Positions 16,291-24,241 of a stretch of 64,000 nucleotides of DNA are shown one piece after another. Every line of letters begins with the position of its first letter. The first letter of the stretch is position 1. This stretch comes from Paenibacillus sp. HGH0039 (GTDB lineage: Bacteria > Bacillota > Bacilli > Paenibacillales > NBRC-103111): positions 776,645-840,644 of the forward strand of contig NZ_KE150412.1 in the NCBI RefSeq assembly GCF_000411255.1, written 5' to 3'. Made by a program: the position numbers and the translations under genes. Below the pieces are notes generated by a model, which was not told the DNA's origin, made no database searches, and worked only from the letters and a program-made list of their open reading frames with translations.

Positions 16291-17544
16291 TCAGCCGTCC
16301 GCTTTTACAAGTTTCCAAAGCTGGTGCAGAGCCGTTTTGGCCGCGCGCAACTTGATCGTCTCCCGCAGTCCGGGAAGCTGGAGCTTTTGAACATGAATAT
16401 CTCCGTCCTTGCAGCCGACTCCGACATAGACAAGCCCGATCGGTTTGCCTTCGGAGGTAGTCGGTCCGGCAACTCCCGTTACGGATACGGCATAATCCGC
16501 ATGTGTGCGCTCCAGCAGGCCCCGCACCATCGCTTCCGCCGTTTCGGCGCTCACCGCTCCGGGAGCGTCCTCCCCTTCCAGCAGCTCCGTAGGAACGCCG
16601 AGCATACTGTGCTTCATTTCGTTGGAATAAGAGACGACTCCGCCCAGAAACACCGAGGAACGCCCCGGGATGGATGTGATCAAATCACTCAGGAGCCCGC
16701 CGGAACAGCTCTCAGCCGTCGTCAGGGTCTGATTTCTGGATTGAAGTATCGCGAGCACCGCTTCCTCGATCGGAATATCCTCTTCCGCATATAAGTGTTC
16801 CCCTACGCGGCTGCGGATTTCCTTCTCTACCTGTTCCATCTTGCGGAGAGCTTCTTCTTCCGTGTGCGCCTTCGTCGCCAGACGTATCGTTACCTCGCCC
16901 TCCTTGGCATATGGGGCGATAGTCGGATCGGTTTGCTTCTCGATGAGGTCAAACAGCTTATGCTCGAGGGAGGACTCGCCTATCCCGGCAAACTTGAGCA
17001 TCTTCGAGTACAAAGGCATCTCATCGGTTATAAGGCCGCTCAGCCAGTCCTTGGCGTAGCGCTCAAACATCGGCTTCATTTCCTTCGGCGGGCCGGGAAG
17101 AAGCAGATACCGGGTCCCCTCGTGATCCAGGCCCAGCCCCACGGCCAATCCCGTATCGTTCGGAAGCGGCTCCGCTCCTTCGATCATGTTCGCTTGTCTG
17201 GAATTGCTCTCGACCATATGAAGCCCCTGCGAATCGAACAGCTCGCGGATCTTGGCCATGGAAATTTCGTCGATATAGAGCCGGCGCCCGGTCATATCGG
17301 CCAATACATCCTTCGTCAGATCGTCCAGAGTCGGACCGAGTCCTCCCGTCGTGATAACCAGATCGGCCCGTTTCCCGGCCTGTTCCAACGCTTCCCGGAT
17401 GCGGGCGGGGTTGTCGCCTACGACGGTCTGGAAGTACAAGTCGATGCCGAGCATCGCGCATTCCTGCGCCAAGTACTGAGCGTTCGTATTTAAAATCTGC
17501 CCCAGCAGAAGCTCAGTTCCGACCGCAATCAATTCTGCTTTCAT
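16291..17544 (-). CDS. cinA: CinA family nicotinamide nucleotide amidohydrolase / competence-damage protein
   Basis: A 417-residue two-domain CinA. The N-terminal molybdopterin-binding-like (COG1058) domain starts MKAELIAVGTELLLGQ and has ITTGGLGPTLDDLTKD (about 67-82), linked to ADP-ribose/NMN pyrophosphatase activity. The C-terminal CinA/PncC domain (about 255-415) has TTAESCSGGLLSDLI and SVTGVAGPTTSEGKPIG and deamidates nicotinamide mononucleotide. I choose ATG 17544 with AAGGAGGATCTACAGC before it. The position upstream of recA is conserved in Firmicutes, but here a terminator and separate recA promoter lie between. Confidence 0.93.
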   Translation of the reverse strand: MKAELIAVGTELLLGQILNTNAQYLAQECAMLGIDLYFQTVVGDNPARIREALEQAGKRADLVITTGGLGPTLDDLTKDVLADMTGRRLYIDEISMAKIRELFDSQGLHMVESNSRQANMIEGAEPLPNDTGLAVGLGLDHEGTRYLLLPGPPKEMKPMFERYAKDWLSGLITDEMPLYSKMLKFAGIGESSLEHKLFDLIEKQTDPTIAPYAKEGEVTIRLATKAHTEEEALRKMEQVEKEIRSRVGEHLYAEEDIPIEEAVLAILQSRNQTLTTAESCSGGLLSDLITSIPGRSSVFLGGVVSYSNEMKHSMLGVPTELLEGEDAPGAVSAETAEAMVRGLLERTHADYAVSVTGVAGPTTSEGKPIGLVYVGVGCKDGDIHVQKLQLPGLRETIKLRAAKTALHQLWKLVKADG

Positions 17545-17630
17545 GCTGTAGATCCTCCTTCGCTTATGTAAACTTGCATGATGTGAGCTGCATTTGCCGG
17601 TCGGGTTGTTTTTTACTTCCGAAAAATGAA

Positions 17631-17678
17631 CGCCGGACAAATCCGTCCTTTTGTCCGATTCAGTACGCTTGTCCGGCG
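17631..17678 (-). repeat. Inverted repeat in the cinA leader
   Basis: CGCCGGACAA (17631-17640) and TTGTCCGGCG (17669-17678) are perfect 10-base inverted arms 28 bp apart in the 243-bp gap between pgsA and cinA. A TATAAT-like -10 lies upstream at about 17692-17697 without a good -35, so the arms would fall in the cinA leader RNA. Confidence 0.55.
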
Positions 17679-17774
17679 AAAAGCCCAGCTCATTATATAG
17701 TTGGCGTGAACATACCGGTTACATTCACTGCCGCATTTATCATAAACCTCACCCAGCTTGTTCCCGGAGACGAA

Positions 17775-17800
17775 GAAAACACAGTATCTACTGTGTTTTC
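17775..17800 (-). terminator. Terminator overlapping pgsA stop
   Basis: A perfect 12-bp stem (17775-17786 with 17789-17800). The descending arm ends in TTTTC on the minus strand. The pgsA stop codon (17788-17790) is inside the hairpin. Confidence 0.75.
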
Positions 17801-18375
17801 TCGGAAAAATCAATCACATGCTTATTTTTAATGAAGTAATCGAGCCCGGAGTACACCGTGATGATCGCGGCAATCCAGCTTGCGATCAAATCGAACGGAA
17901 CGTTGATAAACGCAAACGGGAAGTTGTTGATGAGCAGCGCAATAATCGCCGTGATTTGTGCCGCTGTTTTAGCTTTACCCCATTTGCTCGCCTGAATAAC
18001 AGCCCCCTCCAGCAGAGCGATCTGCCTGAGTCCGGTCACGGCCCATTCCCGGCTGATGATCACGATCACGATCCATGCGCCCAGTTTATCCATTTCAACG
18101 AGGGACACCAGAACGGCGGTTACAAGCAATTTATCGGCCAGCGGATCTAGCAGCTTTCCGAGGTTCGTAACCAGTTTGTTTTTGCGGGCAATGTATCCGT
18201 CCAGACTGTCGGTGCTCGCCGCAATAATGAAAATTAGCGCCGCGATAATCTGGTTGTACGTGATGGAAAACGTTTGAATTTTAATATGCGGAAACTGGAT
18301 GTTCACAAGAAGGAAAAACATAATAATCGGCACCAGGAAAATCCTGGCAAGTGTAATCTTATTCGCTAAATTCAT
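17788..18375 (-). CDS. pgsA: CDP-diacylglycerol-glycerol-3-phosphate 3-phosphatidyltransferase
   Basis: A 195-residue integral membrane enzyme that makes phosphatidylglycerophosphate, the first step to phosphatidylglycerol. The CDP-alcohol phosphotransferase signature is complete: D56-x2-D59-G60-x2-A63-R64-x8-G73-x3-D77-x3-D81. About five to six hydrophobic helices follow the usual pattern. Its start codon overlaps the rimO stop by one base (TAATG), and the ribosome binding site GGGGAGG lies in the end of rimO, so it is translationally coupled. Confidence 0.95.
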   Translation of the reverse strand: MNLANKITLARIFLVPIIMFFLLVNIQFPHIKIQTFSITYNQIIAALIFIIAASTDSLDGYIARKNKLVTNLGKLLDPLADKLLVTAVLVSLVEMDKLGAWIVIVIISREWAVTGLRQIALLEGAVIQASKWGKAKTAAQITAIIALLINNFPFAFINVPFDLIASWIAAIITVYSGLDYFIKNKHVIDFSEKTQ

Positions 18376-19703
18376 TATGCGATTACCTCCCCGGAGAGGT
18401 CGAATTCAAAGGAGTGGGTAACCCGCACTTTTACAACGCCGCCTATTCCGATATTATTACCGGTTACGAAAACTTCCCCGTCGATTTCCGGCGCATCGTA
18501 TTGGGAACGGCCGATATACACGTCGCTGCGGCCGTCGTAGCGCTCGATAAGCACATCTACCGCTTCGCCCAGTCTACGGCCTCCGCGGCGGTTGGATATT
18601 TCGCGCTGAAGCTCCATCAGAGCGGCCGCGCGGTATTCTTTTACCTCGTCCGGCACCTGTCCGGGAAGGCGTGACGCCGGTGTGTCTTCTTCCATCGAAT
18701 AAGTGAAAACGCCGAGCCGGTCGAACTGGACATCTTTTACGAACTGCACAAGATGTTCGAAATCTTCTTCCGTTTCACCCGGAAATCCGACGATAAGCGA
18801 AGTCCGCAAAGCCGCATCCGGCATTCTTTTGCGTATTTTGAGAATAAGTTCCCGGGCGTCCTTATCTCTTCCGGGACGTCTCATCCGCTTGAGAATAGCG
18901 TCGGAGCTGTGCTGGAGCGGCATATCTATGTATTTGCAAACCTTCGGATTGGCCGCCATCGTTTCGATCAGCTCATCCGTAAAAAATCCGGGATAGGCGT
19001 AATGCAGCCTGACCCATTCGATGCCTTCCACTTCGCTCACCCGATTGAGCAGCTCGGGAAGCATGAACTTATCGTACAGATCCGTTCCGTAATTGGTGGA
19101 ATCCTGGGCGATGAGGCTGACCTCTTTAACCCCTTGCGACGCCAATTGCCGCGCTTCCGAAATAACGGACTCCATCGAACGGCTGCGGAATTTCCCCCTC
19201 ATAATCGGAATGGAGCAGAACGTACAGGCGTTATCGCAGCCTTCCGCGATTTTGACGTATGCGGTATACCGGGGGGTAGAAACCTTGCGCGGAAGCGCTT
19301 GCTCATAGTTAAACACCGGATTCCCGACATAGACCGGCTTTTTGCCTTTCAGGGCTTCGTCAATAATGGCGTTGATGTTGTGAAAATCGCCTGTTCCCAC
19401 GATCCCGTCAATCTCAGGCATTTCTTTCATCAGTTCTTCTTTGTACCTCTGTGTCAAACACCCCGAAACGATTAGCGCTTTCAAATTCCCGGTTCTTTTA
19501 AGATCGGCCATATCCAGAATGGTAGTAACCGATTCTTCTTTGGCGGCATCGATAAATCCGCACGTATTTACAATAATCACGGTAGCTTCTTCGTTGTTCT
19601 CGACCACGCTGTACCCTCGCTGATCGACCAGTCCGGACATGATCTCGGAATCCACCAAATTTTTCTCACATCCAAGCGTTACTACCCTTACCTTTTCCGT
19701 CAT
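18375..19703 (-). CDS. rimO: Ribosomal protein S12 methylthiotransferase RimO
   Basis: A 442-residue radical-SAM enzyme that methylthiolates the conserved Asp of ribosomal protein S12. The methylthiotransferase-domain cysteines are C12 (TLGCEKNLVDSE), C48 (NTCGFIDAAKEES) and C82 (SGCLTQRY); the radical-SAM motif is C156-x3-C160-x2-C163 (GCDNACTFCSIP); a TRAM domain ends the protein. The start ATG 19703 follows GGAGGTTTCAGC; the longer frame from 19772 is not supported. CGCEKNLVDS-like N-terminal wording separates it from its paralogue MiaB at 4806-6290. An Asp-modifying role is inferred from the family. Confidence 0.95.
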   Translation of the reverse strand: MTEKVRVVTLGCEKNLVDSEIMSGLVDQRGYSVVENNEEATVIIVNTCGFIDAAKEESVTTILDMADLKRTGNLKALIVSGCLTQRYKEELMKEMPEIDGIVGTGDFHNINAIIDEALKGKKPVYVGNPVFNYEQALPRKVSTPRYTAYVKIAEGCDNACTFCSIPIMRGKFRSRSMESVISEARQLASQGVKEVSLIAQDSTNYGTDLYDKFMLPELLNRVSEVEGIEWVRLHYAYPGFFTDELIETMAANPKVCKYIDMPLQHSSDAILKRMRRPGRDKDARELILKIRKRMPDAALRTSLIVGFPGETEEDFEHLVQFVKDVQFDRLGVFTYSMEEDTPASRLPGQVPDEVKEYRAAALMELQREISNRRGGRRLGEAVDVLIERYDGRSDVYIGRSQYDAPEIDGEVFVTGNNIGIGGVVKVRVTHSFEFDLSGEVIA

Positions 19704-19774
19704 GCTGAAACCTCCAAACGTCGTAGCAAAGCCATCGTTACAAGTATAATACAACGTTAATCCGAGTGTCAAAA

Positions 19775-19825
19775 TAGGGAAACCCTCCGATATCCGAGGG
19801 AAAAACCGGGATTCCGGAGGGCTGC
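19775..19825 (-). terminator. Hairpin cluster after yajQ
   Basis: Two overlapping foldings are possible in this G/C-rich stretch: a short CCGG/CCGG hairpin followed by five T residues, and a longer pairing of CCCTCCG with CGGAGGG. I read it as the yajQ terminator, with moderate confidence. Confidence 0.5.
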
Positions 19826-19831
19826 CTTTAT

Positions 19832-20323
19832 TTATCTGAAATTGTCAAACTGCAGATCGATAGGAAGATCGGCGCCTTTCAGCATTTGAATCACTTTCTG
19901 CAAATCGTCTCTGCTTTTGCCGGTTATCCGGATGGAATCTCCCTGAATCTGGCTCTTTACCTTCAGCTTCGAATCACGGATCATGATGTTAATCTTCTTG
20001 GCGATATCCGCTTCGATTCCTTGTTTCAGCTTAACGCGCTGGCGGACCGTTCCCAAAGAAGCCGACTCGATTTTGCCGTATTCGAGATTTTTAAGGGCAA
20101 TGCCCCGTTTAGCCATCTTGGCGTGAAGAATGTCAATCACGTTCTGAAGCTTGAAATCATCGTCCGAAAGAAGAACGAGTTCTTCTTTCTCCAATGTGAT
20201 CTCGCTCTTGCTGCCTTTGAAATCAAAACGGGTTTCGATTTCTCTCTTGGCCTGCGTAATGGCGTTGTTTAATTCCTGCATATCCAGCTTGGATACGATA
20301 TCGAAAGAGCTTTCCGAACTCAT
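19832..20323 (-). CDS. yajQ: YajQ family nucleotide-binding protein
   Basis: A 163-residue YajQ/DUF520 protein with two ferredoxin-like halves. Family landmarks are ESSFDIVSKLDMQELNNA at the N-terminus, RFDFKGSKSEI (about 32-42) and DSIRITGKSRDDLQ (about 129-142). Proteobacterial members bind cyclic di-GMP; whether Firmicute members do is not settled. The start ATG 20323 has an AGAGGAC-type site upstream. Its placement between rodZ and rimO differs from B. subtilis, where the YajQ homologue lies elsewhere. Confidence 0.9.
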   Translation of the reverse strand: MSSESSFDIVSKLDMQELNNAITQAKREIETRFDFKGSKSEITLEKEELVLLSDDDFKLQNVIDILHAKMAKRGIALKNLEYGKIESASLGTVRQRVKLKQGIEADIAKKINIMIRDSKLKVKSQIQGDSIRITGKSRDDLQKVIQMLKGADLPIDLQFDNFR

Positions 20324-20368
20324 TTTGGCTTCGTCCTCTCCTGCGTATTTACACCGATAAGTTCACGG

Positions 20369-21253
20369 TCAAGGCTGCGGCTGCAGCGTGATTTTAATGT
20401 TTTTAGGGTTGGAGGCATCTCCGACATTGAGCTCTTGCCCGTTTACGGTGATTTTAGCGGCGTTGGCCGCGCCTACACGAATCTGTGCGGTAGTCGTCAG
20501 GGAGAACGTCTCCGTTTCGCCCTGTTTCAGAGTTCCCTGCTTCTCCATTTTCTTGCTGTTGTTCGGGAAACTGTCGACTCTGTACCAGCACTGTGTCCCT
20601 GCCGCTGTCACGGTAATGTCGAGTTTACCGCCTACTGCCGTGTAATTGTCCAGACTGCTGCTGCTGTTCACAAGCGTCAATGCGCCTGCAGGCGTCGGAG
20701 TCGGCGTAGGGGTCGCGCTAGGCGTCGGTGTAGGAGACGGCGTAGTTGTGGCTGTCGTGCCCCCTCCGTTGCCCGGGGCAGGACTCGGAGCGGCCGTCGC
20801 GTTGGGATCCGCCGTATCCGTCAGCCTGTTGGGCTCATTGATCGCGCCCGAGCTGCCTCCCTTGTTGTTAACCACGACGAAATAATACACAATGGCCGCT
20901 ATCAACAGCACGAACGAAACGACCATAATGGTGGATGCCCACTTGCTGAGTCTGTCCGTGCTTCTCGCTGAACTCCGGCGCGGTGTGCGGATCGTTTCGA
21001 CCGTCGGCTCCGGCGGAGCTGCCGGAACCGTGCCCTGATACATGTTCAGAACTTCGTTCGGATCGAGACCGACCGCTTCCGCATAGCTTTTGATAAAAGC
21101 CCTCACATAAAAACTGCCGGGCAAAACTTTATAATTTTCCTCTTCAATTGCTTCGAGGTATCTAGTTCTGATTTTCGTTACTTCCTGTAAATCGTCCAGA
21201 GACATTCTCTTTTCCAATCGGGCCTGCTTCAATCGCTGACCGAGTTCCGACAT
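20369..21253 (-). CDS. rodZ: RodZ-like cell-shape protein (YmfM)
   Basis: A 294-residue bitopic membrane protein. The N-terminal HTH_25 domain (about 1-70, MSELGQRLKQARLEKRMSLD) binds MreB in well-studied RodZ proteins; a single membrane helix lies at about 105-128; a Pro/Thr/Gly-rich linker (about 145-190, with PTPTP repeats) leads to an external DUF4115-type beta domain (about 193-294). It should link the elongation machinery to the wall. The position between ymfK and the rimO-pgsA pair matches B. subtilis ymfM. The ribosome binding site GGAGGTGAGAAC precedes the ATG. Confidence 0.9.
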   Translation of the reverse strand: MSELGQRLKQARLEKRMSLDDLQEVTKIRTRYLEAIEEENYKVLPGSFYVRAFIKSYAEAVGLDPNEVLNMYQGTVPAAPPEPTVETIRTPRRSSARSTDRLSKWASTIMVVSFVLLIAAIVYYFVVVNNKGGSSGAINEPNRLTDTADPNATAAPSPAPGNGGGTTATTTPSPTPTPSATPTPTPTPAGALTLVNSSSSLDNYTAVGGKLDITVTAAGTQCWYRVDSFPNNSKKMEKQGTLKQGETETFSLTTTAQIRVGAANAAKITVNGQELNVGDASNPKNIKITLQPQP

Positions 21254-21305
21254 GTTCTCACCTCCGTAAATTCAGTGGGTCCTTCCCTTTTAGACGAACA
21301 AAACC

Positions 21306-22070
21306 TCAAAATGGTTCTGTGTTATACGTAAAACTGTCATAGTTGATTTCTTCGTCCGGGCTGTTGCGAAGTTCGATGATGTAATTGAAATCGTTATACG
21401 TGTAGTGGGACTCTTTGATAAAAATATCCGGATGTTCGATTACTTTGGTAGACGGCGTAGCCATAATCTCCTGCAGCAGCGAGAAGTGTTTCTCATTGGA
21501 ACGGATAGTTGAAACGATTCCGTCAATGATAAAAACGTTGTTCATAGACATCTCATCCTCCGAAAGCTGGCTGCGAACGGTCTGTCTTAGCAAAGTGGAC
21601 GAAACAAATGTCCAGCGCTTGTTCGAACATACGCTGCCTGCAATGATGGACTCGGTCTTGCCTACGCGCGGCATTCCGCGGAGTCCGATCACCTGATTGC
21701 CCTCGCGTTTGAATACTTCGCCCAGAAAATCGACCAGGAGTCCGAGTTCGTCTCTTGTGAAACGGAACGTCTTCCGGTCATCGGAGTCGCGTTCTATGTA
21801 CCGGCCGTGTCTTACGGCAAGAATATCAACCAGTTTTGGGGTTCTAAAGGCGGTTATGGTGATATTATCCACCTTTTTTAACATTTTACCCATTAACTCG
21901 ATTTTTTCATCATCGTTGGTTTGAAGAAGCATTCCGCGTGTGCGGTCCTCCACCCCGTTGATCGTCACAATATTAATATCGAGCATCCCCATGAGGGAAG
22001 CGATATCCCCCAGAAGCCCCGGACGGTTCTTATGTATTCGATATTCCATGTACCATTCTTTAATTTCCAA
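21306..22070 (-). CDS. ymfK: YmfK-type DUF3388 protein with ACT-like and P-loop parts
   Basis: A 254-residue protein of unknown function conserved beside rodZ in Bacilli. Residues about 8-80 resemble an ACT ligand-binding domain (HKNRPGLLGDIASLMGMLDI). A Walker A motif GMPRVGKT lies at 132-139, preceded by a hydrophobic strand (NQVIGL), with a possible Walker B in NNVFIIDGIV (about 176-185). The start is TTG 22070, with GAGGTG eight bases upstream, which is better than the later ATG at 22049. An amino-acid- or ligand-gated NTPase is a reasonable guess, but no activity is known to me. Confidence 0.8.
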   Translation of the reverse strand: MEIKEWYMEYRIHKNRPGLLGDIASLMGMLDINIVTINGVEDRTRGMLLQTNDDEKIELMGKMLKKVDNITITAFRTPKLVDILAVRHGRYIERDSDDRKTFRFTRDELGLLVDFLGEVFKREGNQVIGLRGMPRVGKTESIIAGSVCSNKRWTFVSSTLLRQTVRSQLSEDEMSMNNVFIIDGIVSTIRSNEKHFSLLQEIMATPSTKVIEHPDIFIKESHYTYNDFNYIIELRNSPDEEINYDSFTYNTEPF

Positions 22071-22161
22071 AACGTAAGCACCTCATTTGCCATGGCACGA
22101 ATTAGACATTCCGAGTTATTATTCTACAACGTTTGACAAAGTCCTGCCAACTTCTTTGTAA

Positions 22162-23028
22162 CTACGACTTTTTTAGAAATTCGACTTGGTTCATTTCTTC
22201 CGCAGAATAGGTCTGTATACCCGGCTTCCAATCCCCTTGAATCATCCTGTTCTGCTCCTGCGCCATAACGGCTTCCCAATTCACTTGTACGGCAAAAGAT
22301 TGATCCAGCGGCACGACGGGAATTCCGAGCGATTTAATTTTCTGCTGATCCGTTTTCTGAAGAGACGTAAACTGGATGATCCAGCTTGAACGATGCTCGA
22401 CGGCCTGTTTTTTCAGCTGGTCGAACCATTCGGGATTGCTGTCCGTATTAACGGTGTGACCGGATAAGCCGGAAGGGGATAAACCTGAGGGTATGGGAAC
22501 CGAAGATTTCGTTACCCATTCGATGGATTTTCTTTTGTCCGCCTGTTCTTTGACCCAGCCGCTCATCGCCTGTTCGATCATTGCATGATCTACACCGCGA
22601 AGAACGGTATTCGGAGGGGCCGTCTTCTCCGCCTGCATACCGGGATCTTCCAGACGGTCCGCAAGAACGACGAATTTCTGATTCTTGAGCCTGACCGCCT
22701 CTGCCGAAGCTTGAGGAACAAGACTGCTGCCGATTACAACGACATAATCATAGCGTTTCGATTCCAGCTGTTTGCCCAGAGCGCTGTCAAAGGCCGCGTC
22801 CTGTTTCCATTCCGAAGTGAGTCCGCTGCCGCTTCTCCATTTTGCGAGTGCCGCCGCTACGCTCGTTTTCGTTTCCTGTGACACATCCGGGGCCGTTACG
22901 ACCAGAACCGAATGTTTGGACGCCAGCTGCTGTTCGGTGATCGTCGGAAGCCCGCGAGTCCCGCATGAAGAAAGCATGACCGTGATGACTGGCAGGAAAA
23001 GTGCAAGTTTTACCCGCGAGAAACTCAT
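22162..23028 (-). CDS. Lipoprotein, possibly a degenerate BMP-type binding protein
   Basis: A 288-residue exported lipoprotein: ATG 23028 gives a signal peptide with lipobox LSSC (about residues 18-21). The rest has an alternating Rossmann-like pattern (VLVVTAPDVS, YDYVVVIGSS, QKFVVLADRLEDPG) and ends in GDWKPGIQTYSAEEMNQVEF, which recalls the C-terminus of BMP/PnrA-family nucleoside-binding lipoproteins. It is shorter than those, and no ABC permease or ATPase gene is near. It sits between ymfJ and ymfK, where B. subtilis has no such gene. The ribosome binding site AAAGGATTC precedes the start. Ligand and role are unknown. Confidence 0.65.
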   Translation of the reverse strand: MSFSRVKLALFLPVITVMLSSCGTRGLPTITEQQLASKHSVLVVTAPDVSQETKTSVAAALAKWRSGSGLTSEWKQDAAFDSALGKQLESKRYDYVVVIGSSLVPQASAEAVRLKNQKFVVLADRLEDPGMQAEKTAPPNTVLRGVDHAMIEQAMSGWVKEQADKRKSIEWVTKSSVPIPSGLSPSGLSGHTVNTDSNPEWFDQLKKQAVEHRSSWIIQFTSLQKTDQQKIKSLGIPVVPLDQSFAVQVNWEAVMAQEQNRMIQGDWKPGIQTYSAEEMNQVEFLKKS

Positions 23029-23060
23029 GATACCGAATCCTTTCCTGAAATGATGGCATG

Positions 23061-23090
23061 GAAAAGCCCCGCAGTGAAGTGGGGCTTTTC
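23061..23090 (-). terminator. Terminator between ymfJ and the lipoprotein gene
   Basis: A perfect 10-bp stem (23061-23070 with 23081-23090, GAAAAGCCCC arm) with a 10-nt loop and TTTTC at the end on the minus strand. Confidence 0.85.
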
Positions 23091-23108
23091 GCATGTACAT
23101 CATCTATT

Positions 23109-23360
23109 CTACTCTTTATTCACCAGTTTGACCATTAAACGTGCCATAACCTTGCGCTCGTTCTCGTCACCTGCGTCCCAGAGTTCTTTGAGCAGGCGCT
23201 CTTCGCGATTTTCCGGATCCACTTTATCGGACAGAAACTCACCGATCTGAAATGCAAGCTTAGAAATTTTCTCGTCGTTCAGGCCTACTCTCTCGGCTTG
23301 GTCCACCCGTTCAGCCAAAAATTCTTTCCATCTGTCAAACACTGTAAGTACCGTAGACAT
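23109..23360 (-). CDS. ymfJ: DUF3243 family protein (YmfJ)
   Basis: An 83-residue, charged helical protein of the DUF3243 family (STVLTVFDRWKEFLAERVDQ at the N-terminus). Its function is unknown. The start ATG 23360 follows AAAGGAGG with good spacing; an in-frame extension to 23423 lacks support. It lies between ymfI and the ymfK block, as in Bacillus. Confidence 0.88.
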   Translation of the reverse strand: MSTVLTVFDRWKEFLAERVDQAERVGLNDEKISKLAFQIGEFLSDKVDPENREERLLKELWDAGDENERKVMARLMVKLVNKE

Positions 23361-23485
23361 GGGTCGGGCCTCCTTTGATTTGTTAGGATGAGAGGAACAC
23401 CTGTAATATCTGCATCCGAACAATCAAATATTCCCGGGAAGCTATCCAAACCCTTGGTAATTAAGGGAATACCCCAAGGTCGTTT

Positions 23486-24241
23486 TCAAGTCAGCCAGCC
23501 CCCGTTGGGGCTGATAATCTGGCCGGTAATGTAGCCGGACTCGGGCAAAGCCAGAAAATACACCAGCGAGGCGATTTCGTCGGGCGCCGCAAAACGGCCG
23601 GCCGGTATTTCGCTCGCGATCGCTTCTTTCTCCGCGTGGTCGAAACCGGACATCATATCGGTATCGACCGCTCCGGGCGCAACGGCGTTTACAGTGACGC
23701 CCGAAGGAGCCAGTTCCTTGGCCAATGCTTTCGTAAACGCGTTGATGCCGCCTTTTGCCGTCGAATAGATAACCTCGCAGGACGCACCCGAAATTCCCCA
23801 GATGGAAGACACATTAATAATGCGGCCGTATTTCCGGGAGATCATTCCGTCCATAAAGAGCTGGCTGCACAAAAACGTGCCCTTCAGGTTAATGTTCATA
23901 ACACGGTCCCACTCCTCTTCCGTCACATCGGAAAGCAGGCCGTAGTGGGAAATCCCCGCATTGTTGACCAGCACATCGGGCATAAAGCCCCGCTGCTCCA
24001 TTTTGTCGCGCATAGCCACAATCTGTTCCTTCGAATTCAGATCCGCGCACACCGTCATGACCTTCGCTCCATGGTTCATGCAGCGGCGCGCCACTTCGTT
24101 GGCGGATTCGTGGGACTGCAGGTAATGGATCACCACGTTCATGCCCAGCTTGGCGAACCGTTCGGCGATGGCCGCTCCGATTCCGCGGCTGCCGCCCGTT
24201 ACGAGGACCGTCTGCTCGGTAAACGGCCGGAGCCCCGTCAC
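23486..24241 (-). CDS. ymfI: SDR-family EF-P 5-aminopentanone reductase (YmfI)
   Basis: A 251-residue short-chain dehydrogenase: TGGSRGIG at 15-22 binds NADP(H), NNAG follows near 92, and the catalytic triad appears as VSS...Y-S-T-A-K. In B. subtilis YmfI reduces a 5-aminopentanone group on Lys32 of elongation factor P to 5-aminopentanol, which EF-P needs for full function. The start GTG 24241 overlaps the ymfH stop by 4 bp (GTGA), so it is coupled to the ymfF-ymfH pair. The general 3-oxoacyl-ACP reductase annotation is the alternative; the conserved location supports the EF-P role. Confidence 0.85.
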   Translation of the reverse strand: MTGLRPFTEQTVLVTGGSRGIGAAIAERFAKLGMNVVIHYLQSHESANEVARRCMNHGAKVMTVCADLNSKEQIVAMRDKMEQRGFMPDVLVNNAGISHYGLLSDVTEEEWDRVMNINLKGTFLCSQLFMDGMISRKYGRIINVSSIWGISGASCEVIYSTAKGGINAFTKALAKELAPSGVTVNAVAPGAVDTDMMSGFDHAEKEAIASEIPAGRFAAPDEIASLVYFLALPESGYITGQIISPNGGWLT

